Shown here: positions 55,034 through 64,000 of the stretch, one piece after another
How positions within the stretch are numbered: position 1 is the stretch's first letter
Layout of the letters: each line of letters begins with the position of its first letter
Source: Saxidomus purpurata
Taxonomy: Eukaryota; Mollusca; Bivalvia; Venerida; Veneridae
DNA: 64,000 nucleotides
Assembly (NCBI GenBank): GCA_022818135.1
Contig: JAFMSR010000014.1
Location: 35,769,337-35,833,336, forward strand
Direction of reading: 5' to 3'
Translations under genes and position numbers: made by a program
Notes under the pieces: generated by a model
The model's input: the letters and a program-made list of their open reading frames with translations, nothing else
Told to the model about the DNA's origin: nothing
Databases searched by the model: none

Positions 55034-57332
55034 CTAATCCAAAGCTATAATGCATTATATTATTATTTGAATTACATATAATCTCATATGATTCTGTCCC
55101 CTAGAGGACTACCAGCCCGTATTATAACTTCAAATTAAAGTGAAGTGTACATAATCATTATTCATATCCAGGACATTGATTGATCTCTATTGGTCGCCTT
55201 GCATATCTTTTTGTATATCTTATATAGGATAAATGGTATAACTTTAAGGTAAATGTAATTTAAAATATATCAATATAGTTACTGTATGGTAATGGGAGAG
55301 TGATTTAGATAATTGTTTTGCTTCTGCTGCAACCTAATAGTATATTCAATTTATAAAATGGCCTAATATGATATAGATCTAAAACATAGAATAAAAGTTG
55401 CTATTGACACTAAAAGAGCATCCCAGAAGTCTCTGCTTGTACCTATCTTCTTAACCTTGGTCTAATTGAAGTACAAGTGCTAAATATTATCAAGATTGAA
55501 TGTGAAATGTTACTATTGAGGTACAATGTACAGTGACTTTGAAGTTGGCTAATGTAGTTTTGCCGTGCATCATAATCATTATTCATGTTGTAATTTGCTA
55601 TCTTCAAATCACAGAAGCTAATAAATTGATGATAAAAATAGGCACACTTGACCACACATAATTCTATATAGATTGTATATGCCTGACGGTATATAGAAGC
55701 TGTTCTTGAAAGACCATACATGTAGCTGTCACGGAGCATGAGACATAAAGTTACAGGTTCAATTGTTATGCTTCATGAAGGAGTCGTGTATGAGCATGAC
55801 TCAGATGTAATTGAATGATCTTAGTTGAAATCAGGATGTTTGGAGAAAGCATAAACTGTCAAAAATTTAACTTCGCAATACCTTTAACAAAAGTGTCCTT
55901 CTGGTAACAGTTCGTTTTTCTGGAGCTTAAGAATAATGAAGTCAGTTTATTCAAACTGTATCACATTTACTTTGTCTTACATGTTACTGTAACTGCAAAA
56001 CTGTATATGAAATCAATACAGTAATATAATATAATAATATGAACAATGTATATGAAATCCGTTGAAATATCATATAATGCATCATTATTCTAAAAGTTTA
56101 ATTGAAATTTATTGAAGTTTAGAGTCCAAGAAGAGTAATTATATGTTCTTGTACATTACTGATTGCTTTCTGTTTGTTACTTTGTCTGAATAATTTTCCC
56201 TCCTTTCGCTTGCATAATCGACATACGAAAGAAGATGAAATTAGGAACCATATAACCACATAAATTTCTGCCTTTTGATATCAAGTACTACTTTTGAAAG
56301 CACCAGTCCTAGAACGTTTCCAACAATATTTTTGTTTCAGTTCTGTTTTCCAGAAGTTTTTAGTGATGTCATTTAAGAATCGTTCTTTTAGACTGAATAC
56401 AATCATCTGGATATGAATGCTAGACGATTTACAGCTAAATAGTCTTGCTCGAAATCGATTGTATTTATCTACAGGACATTCAACCAAATTCATGTTTATG
56501 GCAGAATACACAACAATAAGAAAGGAATATAATTTTTACCATGTTTGCATGTTAGTACACCCTTGGGAAATGCTCTAGTGGAAATGGTATCAAATTTCTG
56601 AGTTCAGCAAGAGGACAATGGATTTTTTCCCATCTCTAACAAATACATCAGTGTCTGTATTGTTTTATGTCATCTGTTTCAGTGGTCTTTTGATATGTGA
56701 CAGACCATTCGATAATGAAACACAAATATACACTTACTGACTTTTTGTACAGCCTTTCCATTTAGATTAGAAATTAGTGTTCTGCATTTTTGTGGTGAAA
56801 TTGTCACATTTCCGCTTTTGTGATGCAGTGATTCCTAAGAAGACCATGTTGTTTGTAAGACTTACTTCTTGAAAGTAAGCCAATTATATAAATTGATGGT
56901 TTCAGGTGTAACTATTTGATGTAACCATTATAGTACATGTTAAATATTATTGATTCTGAAAAGTTTACTAAGATGAATATTATAAAGCTAGCATAGTGAA
57001 TATACTATGTAGGAAGGTGATATAAGATAACGTTATATTGAAGAAATTTTCTACTTCAATAATGTGTTGAAAAAGTTCAAGCTTGACCAAATGAGACAAT
57101 GTCAGAAACGAAAAAATGTCATATTGTGAAGATAAAAAAGAAAACTTTAAACAAAATTTCTTTACAAACAACACATTATGTAGATAATGTGTGTCTGATG
57201 AAAATTGTAAATATGGTTAATAGCAACAATGTGTTATGGAATCCATTTGAGAAATAAATAAACTGTATTCTAAAACGCTATGAAATCATACATGAAAATA
57301 ATAGCAACAAAATCTTTCAAAATGCCTCAAAC

Positions 57333-57932
57333 TAGGGGTGTAACGATAGTTGATACTATCGACTTATCGCGATTGTATCATGCGCGATAGTCAATAGTCG
57401 ATAGCAATTTCACACTATCGATACTATTGCCGATAGTCTGGACAGCTATCGACTTTTCACGATAGTTTTATTTTCATTTTTGAATGCGTTATTTACAGTG
57501 TGTGCTGCTGACCTACAGTTATCCCTCGACTCTGTACTAGCTGGACTTCTGATCATGTGACTTCAACTGACTTGACACTTCAAATTTTGTTCTATGTTTC
57601 AGACTGAGTTCTGTAGTATCTTAACATATACGTTAAATGTAAAGCACATTCTTTTACTTCAAATTATTTGTAAGTCATTGAAGCATAGGGTATTGTAATT
57701 TATCTTTTGGTTATAGTGATGGCATGGTGAAAGTTTGTCTATTAAAGTAATAAAAGTAACAATTTCATAAACAAATTGAATCAACTTAGTAAAAATATAC
57801 AGTTTGTAAACTATCGAAACTATCGTGATAGTATCGCGATAGTGAAGCCAACTATTGATAGTCAATCGTGATAGTACTATTAACTATAGATAACTATCAT
57901 GATAGTAAATTTGGCTGCAATAGTCAGCCCTA
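57333..57932. mobile_element. 600-bp hAT-like MITE with perfect 8-bp target duplication
   Basis: Ends TAGGGGTGTAACGATAG and CAATAGTCAGCCCTA (imperfect inverted repeats). They are flanked on both sides by CCTCAAAC (57325-57332 and 57933-57940), the hAT duplication length. Both ends are packed with CGATAGT/ACTATCG in alternating orientation. The 57659-57865 open frame in the middle shows no transposase motif. Confidence 0.85.
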
Positions 57933-59698
57933 CCTCAAACAGTATGTTATCTAAAGTTTGATAAAAGTGGATTTGTGTACAGTATTCACTAATATCACAC
58001 AATTTCTAAACTTATAACTGTGAATCTCTTTACTTATATACAAAATACATATGTTGTCACTATAGACACTGATAAGTTACATACAAAGAGATCGATAAAC
58101 AGTAAGTGCTGTCTTATGAGACTGATATTTTATTGTCCTGTGTTTTCTCTTAAGAACTAACGATAGCAAAATTTCACATTTTTCTTTCTGTCACTAATGT
58201 CATTGCCCTTGCTATTGTTGCTGTCATGTTATTATGTTCCGTATATCCAATAAAATGTTCCTTATCGTCACTGAAGGGTAAAAGATCAAATAGTTGATTC
58301 ATTACTTTGATTTGATTCATTTGCTAAATTTCTTTTTGTCAGGTTATATTTGGATGGAACATTATTGAAAAAAACAGCTTACTTCTCATGCCTATAGGAT
58401 GTACTTTAAGGCAGGTGTTTGGTTTATTGTTGTAAAGTGCAGATTCATCATTTACGATTGCTCTAACACACTGCATGAAATTCTCAATTTGTGGTGTTAA
58501 GGAAAAGAAATACAAAATGTACTACCAGAGCATATTTGTTGCATTTGCAAATAAGTTGCATTTAGTGAAGTAACAAGTTAAATACACATATCCATGGTAA
58601 CTGAAACTTAAGGTATTCCTTTTGGTCTCCTGTCAACAAAAGTCTTAATAACTAACACCTCTCTAGTTATAAATTTATATCCCTCTTTCAGAAGGGAAAA
58701 ATAGTTAAAACTTTTTTATGGAAGTTTGTATCTCAACAACCAAATTGAAATGTACTGAAATGCGTATTTTATAGTAAAGCTTTCTCACCAAGTTTGATTT
58801 TTCTCCATAATGAATGCAAATACTTGCTTCTATGAAACACGTTTAATGGACAGAACAGAAAATTATATCCATGGACACAATTGTCCCATTGCACATGTAT
58901 TCACCATTTATCATACGTAACGGAGAGTTATGTTAATTTGTTAAATCAGATCAGTTATGTTAATTTGTTTAAATTACCACAAGGACAAAATATAGATCTA
59001 TATGCATTTTACGGTTACTTGTAGACACCCTTGAGTTTTAAAGTTATTAGTTGCCGGAAGTTACTTATTCATTAAGACACATTGTTTCAATGACTGGGAA
59101 AATAAATTAAAAATTAAAACAAACAACAATGTATCAGTATTTTAGGAGGAAAGTTGATTATTTACCAGAAGCTATTACCTTTTCTATATGCCTTTGACCA
59201 AAGTATGTTTTTCATAAGAGTTTGCACAATATTTGACCTTGTAACCTTGTGTTATTCATACACAAAGTAACAGTATTAAAGTAACCTTTTCTGCATGTTT
59301 AAAACTCTGAATAGTTCACAGAAGTTATCACAAGTTGAAACAATACCCGACGTCCCAACCGACATTTGTATTCTTTCAAATCGTTTTACGCATAACCAGG
59401 ATTTATTATATTAACGTATATACGATCCCTGGCGTAACGTTACATTTCTTGTCCGCTCCATATCTCGTTAACCCCTTCAAGGATTTTGATGAAACTCCGG
59501 TCAGATGTTCACCTCATCCAGACGATATGCAGAACCCATGAGCCTGGCTCAAGGTCAAGGTAATAACTTACTGTCAAGCATTCGACTCACAAAACCTACT
59601 TATCCCTACTTCATAGACGTCTTTTCTTGACCAGACTAGTAACTTTATTTGCCTTTTAGAACCACGCTGTGCAGATTTATTTCTTCAATGCGGGGGAT

Positions 59699-59736
59699 CA
59701 GGAACGTAGAATATAAACGTTGATTCTACGTTCCTG
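59699..59736. repeat. Perfect 14-bp inverted repeat with 10-nt loop
   Basis: CAGGAACGTAGAAT and ATTCTACGTTCCTG, loop ATAAACGTTG. It stands alone within intron 9. Confidence 0.9.
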
Positions 59737-60524
59737 GGGGGATATAGCTGTCATGTAGACTGCCGTGCTTGTCTATTGGGATGAAAATATTATTATACAT
59801 TCAAAGACGACAGGTATTTCTCAATATTAAGTACATGTACACATTTGTTAACACTGGAACTATTGGATTCTTTATATTATTTATTTTCACTACGGGACTT
59901 ACGCATTTACCACCTGCGACGGTAGACCTGAGCGGGCGAGGCTATCAAAGTTATCCGCTTTCTACCTGGGATATTTTCCAATCATGTAGAAACCTGATTA
60001 TATTATTCATATAAAGAACCGACCGAACAAATGTAGCCTTTAATACCGAATTTAACCAAAATAGTTCTGTCTTCTCTCTCTTAACAATTACCACACCTGG
60101 TTGCAAGCTGAGCTTTCAAAGAGTCTCTTTTTTAAAACGCACCAAGTTAATAAAAAGTTTTAATAACCATCACATTATGCACACATTTGTGACAGTTTGG
60201 ACACACTTGATAGGAATAATTTGAAACATTTTCAGTGTGAACACCCACATTGATTTTTGCAATGATTCATTACAGCGTCTTAGACATTTTGTGAACATTC
60301 TCTTACCTGTTAATGCAGCTTCCTTTAAGTTTCTATTTGATGAGATAATTTAGGTAAGTCGTAGAGCGTTTACACAATATCATATCTACATCGGTCGGTC
60401 TGATAAAGTGCATTCATGTTGAAATGCGTTTTACAATTTTACAAAAATGTCTGTATACATTCAAAGACAACTATTCTGCGTCTACCCAACACAAAAAAGT
60501 CACACACTTGTTTCTTTCATTATA

Positions 60525-61540
60525 TGAGGGGTATTCAGTCAGTTTTAAGGCACTGTCAAGGGCGCTTCTGGAGTTGTAATGACGCCAAACTAGCATCATT
60601 TTTCCATACAGGAAGTCGCAGGGTCTCCAGTCCAGCGAATAGAGGGTTCCGCTTAATCAAGTTTGAGGGTAAAGTTTAACGTACGTAATGTTCTGACACT
60701 GATTTCAATGCTTCATTTGTGTAAGATTTCCATTAATAGATCTGCCAGATGCAGTGTTTATTTGCACAACAGGACCTTTGGAGTTACAGAAAATCGTATT
60801 AAAAACCCTTTTAGAAATTTGAGTTCGTTTTACAATATAATCAGTCTTCTTTGCCCTTTCCTGAACAACTTTTTAATTTTTTTTTACTCCTCTTTGAATT
60901 TGAACATAAAATATCCACATTTTATCACCTGTGTGTAGCTCATTTCATTCATCAGCATTTTGTACACTTTCAAAAACTCTTCACAACATTTCACATTTAG
61001 GCATTTTGCACTTTGGGCAGAAGATGTGGTACCCACCGTGCACATACTTTTGACAATTTTAAGTGTTTCGTGAGAATTTCATGAAGACTTGCCAATGAAA
61101 TACACACTGATGCAGCATGAGAAACTCTATAGATTAGCGTGAGTCTTCTGGCTTCTACAGCAGCTATGTTCTCAGAAGACAATGAAGTTTTGACGCCCTA
61201 CGCGAGGTAGGTATTTTACTCTAGATAACGGTTGCTTAGACCACCTGTAAACAGAGGCCTTAGAAAAAGAACCACCATAAACAATTTTTACTTCTGTGTA
61301 TTCGGTGTGTTCAAAGCACTACGTGACATAATTTCCTTCCTTTCTCCAGGCTTCGTGCTTGCAAATAGTCAGTGTATATGAGTATGCCGTGTTTAAACGT
61401 TAATAACTCTTTGCGAAAACAAATCCAGTTTTTTTGTAAAAAAATGAACGGTGCACATGGCTATTGAAACGACCTAAAAGTTCACGAAAATTTTGTGCGT
61501 ATACCTGTTATAATTTCTACGTTTTGAATAACCCTTTTAG
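60525..61540 (-). mobile_element. mariner-type element remnant
   Basis: Ends TGAGGGGTATTCAGTCAG (left) and, reverse-complemented from the right, AAGGGTTATTCAAAACGTAG. These are loosely similar inverted ends like those of mariner elements. The interior carries a decayed transposase on the minus strand. Confidence 0.7.
60560..61330 (-). pseudogene. Decayed mariner transposase
   Basis: Minus-strand translation shows, in broken frames, MSRSALNTP near 61330, then SSENIAAVEARRLTLIYRVS, then SLASLHEILTKHLKLSKVCA RWVPHLLPKVQNA (space inserted; 61182-60997), the second helix-turn-helix and linker of mariner transposases. Further pieces, VVKSF.KCTK and KRVFNTIFCNSKGPVVQ, resemble the region around the first catalytic aspartate. 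Many stops and frameshifts; inactive. Confidence 0.75.
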
Positions 61541-63491
61541 TTTTTTTGTAAAGATGTTTAATGTGTTGTGAAGTTTGTACACGCAGACCTTAGCCCATGA
61601 GTTTAAGGGAACCAATACACTTAGACTTAATTTTGAAATTGACATTTGTCGTAAAATGGTTATTTATTTGATTGCCTTTTTGCTCAACAGTATTTAGAAA
61701 CGCGTTTCACTTGTCCTCATTTCATTCCTTAATAGTAATTGAGATCTTTTCAGCACGTAATAGCGATGTTGTATTTAAGATCAAGTAAAACATGAAAACT
61801 GATGGCTCAACACGATTAGTGGCTGTACTTTAGCTGATGCAGATATTGAGACGGGGACAAATAGGTCACTGACTCACGTTTTGATAAGTCCTCGGCCATA
61901 GTTGGTCTTGTCGGGAAGACTGAGAGTCAATAAATAGTCAATTTGCTTTCTGTATAGGGCGTGATTCACCTTCACATTAAACTGTTTTCATCAGTATTTA
62001 AACAACCAAAATAAACAAATACGTAAAAACCCAATAGGCTATAAAGCAAAAGCTTTTCACGCTTTATGGTGTATTTTGGTTTGCAAGACAAGATTTCATA
62101 CATCATAATATTTTTACTTCTAGATATAATCTGAACACACTTGTTGACTGATCAGTGTAGAGAAAATATAAGTAACAGAACCCTTTCAGACCACTTATTT
62201 TTATGTTTATACTGTACTAGAATAATAACACTTTTATACCGAAATTCGTCTCAGAAGTTTATTGCGACCAAAATCACAATAAAGACGGTTACAGACGTCA
62301 ATAAATGTGTTTATTTTGTTGATTGGACTCAAGTTATATCACGTAAGTTGTTTATCTATGAAACAATAATGAGGCAGCCCTGTGATGATACTTTCTAGTC
62401 TGCAGTATCTTAATGATATATATTTGTAGTTTGCCTTAAGGTTAATTGGCACCCGTCTTCTAGAAGTCAGAGATTATGTAGAATGTCTTTTATGTTAGTA
62501 AATGCTATAATTTCCGCAAGAAGAGGTTTGAAACTTCCGCATTTGTCTGCTGATAAAAGCAGCTGTAGTATGGGGCACAACATAATGGTTTAATAATTTA
62601 TGAAGATACATGTATTAAAGTCGTGGATCAGGCACTAAGGTGATGTTTTATCGCAAATCTTACTACATAAGACATTCTCATTTTATGTTTTGATATCAAA
62701 CAACCTGTAGAGAACCCAAATGCTGTTGGTCATTTAAACGAAAAAAGATGACATGTAGCTTTACCTGTTCAAGCCCAAAATATATTTTAATCTTTCAACT
62801 GCACGCGTAGGATCATGCCGAGTCAGTGGATAAATGTCAACCATAAAGTAATTACATGTAGTACCATTTGGGGATTTCTGGAAATGTGCGGCTAGTCAAA
62901 TTGGTGGTGATATTTTAGAGGGAAAAACTATTTGGTATATCCCATTTCGCATGTTATTTTTTTCACATTTTTTTAGCGTTTAATATGTTCTTTAGGGGTA
63001 AATATTTGTTGTTAATCAGCTGGTTATTTTTGCAGCTGATCTTAAATTATTTATGATAATGAACTCTTAACTGTGTATTATTAAAAACTTTGGGTTTCAG
63101 CAAGAAACATGATAAAGTGATCATAAAAATAGGGCAAAAAGTAGATATTGATAAAGGTTTAATTATTTATATTTCTAAATCATAATGGCGTTACTTATTT
63201 ATTTTGGGAACGTACACAATGTATTTAAGTCTTGCTTAGTTTTGATTAAACCATCACCGTGAGGGAGCGAAATAATTTACATTCAAAGACATTATACAGT
63301 AGTTATTGTTACTTTTTTTATTTCAACTCCTTTTACAAATTATAGTTTCTATTAAGAATACAGTGTATATTAACTAGCCTTAAAAAAAGACAAAAAGTTT
63401 TAAAAATTATCTCTTCACAGTCGGGATTTTCAAGCATCAGAGATCAGATGATAATTTTTGATGTAAATAATTTTGCAAACGTAGGCCTTTT

Positions 63492-64000
63492 TAGCCACCT
63501 GAGCTGGCTCAGGGTGAGCTATTAGGATCGATGAATGTCCGTCGTCCGTCGGACGTCGTCCGTCGTCCGTCCACATTTAGTTCGTTAACACTCTAGTGGT
63601 CACATTTTTTCCTCAGTTGTCACGAAACTTGGTCAGGATGTTTGTCCCAGTAATTACTCGGACGAGTTCGAATATGGGTCATCTGGGGTCAAAAACTAGA
63701 TCACAGAGCCCAAAAATAGAAAAATCTTGTTAAGGCTCTAGAGGCTACTGTTTCAGTCCAAATATCCTGGCAATTGTCAGAAAGGTTGTTTCTATGATTT
63801 CTAGCTCAAGTTTTAATATGGGTCACCTGGGGTCAAAAACTAGGTCATACAGCCCAAATATGGGAAAACCTTGTTAACACTCTAGAGGTAACATTTTCAG
63901 CCCAAATATCCTGGAAATTTGTCAGAAAGGTTGTTAAGTTGATTTCTAGCCCAAGTTCGAATATGGGTCATCTGGGGTCAAAAACTAGGTCACAGCCCAA
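63492..64000 (+). mobile_element. Hairpin-ended dispersed repeat, cut by the window end
   Basis: 5' stem TAGCCACCTGAGC / GCTCAGGGTGAGCTA (63492-63521), then ATTAGGATCG and a CCGTCGTCCGTC stretch. The core has three monomers of about 160-170 bp, each with AATATGGGTCA(T/C)CTGGGGTC then AAAAACTAG(A/G)TCA, and CCAAATATCCTGG. The 3' end is not in the window. Confidence 0.8.

Larger units (their letters stand above)
52701..64000 (+). other. INPP5F intron 9 (open at the window end)
   Basis: At least 11.3 kb. Contains Tigger element C, a LINE fragment, a (CA)n run, a hAT-like MITE, a mariner remnant and the start of another hairpin-ended repeat. No INPP5F exon 10 and no other gene was recognised. 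About 55060-57300, 57950-60500 and 61600-63480 hold no clear feature beyond short decayed repeats, such as the piece at 59440-59570. Confidence 0.75.

Noticed and set aside
59769..60014. 81-residue open frame with a hydrophobic stretch
   Set aside because: A possible membrane segment (GFFILFIFTTG), but no family resemblance and no gene context; AT-rich DNA often gives such frames.
52701..64000. INPP5F exon 10
   Set aside because: I scanned for an acceptor followed by the expected acidic then H-F-x-x-Q-L segment in the right phase and found none.

Overview
The window is animal nuclear DNA: AT-rich, intron-rich and crowded with transposable elements. It is most likely from a bivalve mollusc. 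The reasons are the hairpin-ended 'TTTAGCTC...GAGCTA / CTCTTGTTT' repeats with CCGTCCGTC stretches, tRNA-derived SINEs, and Tigger, hAT, mariner and Penelope remnants, a mix I associate with bivalve genomes. Species cannot be fixed from sequence alone. There are no prokaryotic operons and no CRISPR arrays. No intact tRNA or rRNA gene was seen.

Three genes can be supported. (1) POLR2B (RNA polymerase II subunit RPB2), minus strand, partial. Its first three coding exons lie at 5624-5645, 3053-3279 and 213-325, and the rest is to the left of the window. (2) INPP5F/SAC2 (Sac-domain phosphoinositide phosphatase), plus strand, partial. It has nine coding exons from 5940 to 52700, all with GT-AG introns, ending before the catalytic Cys motif; the remaining exons must lie right of 64000. 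The two genes are head to head, with start codons 294 bases apart, so 5646-5939 is a probable shared promoter. (3) A single-exon heparan-sulfate 6-O-sulfotransferase-like gene on the minus strand (45187-46415). It lies in INPP5F intron 7 and is broken by one frameshift near 45730.

The rest is intron, mostly mobile-element debris. Introns 1-2 hold SINEs, a 33-bp minisatellite (7859-8548), a 45-bp and a 53-bp tandem array, a hAT-like element (19992-20770) carrying a long hairpin, and an NRF1/CRE motif cluster (16631-17524). Intron 6 holds a nest: a Penelope-like retroelement (from 36541) apparently interrupted by an outer Tigger-like element (37646-40084), which itself holds two smaller Tigger-type elements. 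Intron 8 and the open-ended intron 9 hold another Tigger copy with a broken transposase start, a LINE endonuclease fragment, a 600-bp hAT-like MITE with a perfect 8-bp target duplication, and a mariner remnant.

The observation I would follow first is a group of long repeats (about 17.6, 34.4, 41.2, 49.3 and 63.5 kb, and on the minus strand at 3.3 kb). Their bodies differ, but several copies share a design: a 5' stem-loop opening TTTAGCTC and closing GAGCTA, an interior that in the best copies is an array of about 167-bp monomers, and a 3' stem-loop followed directly by CTCTTGTTT.
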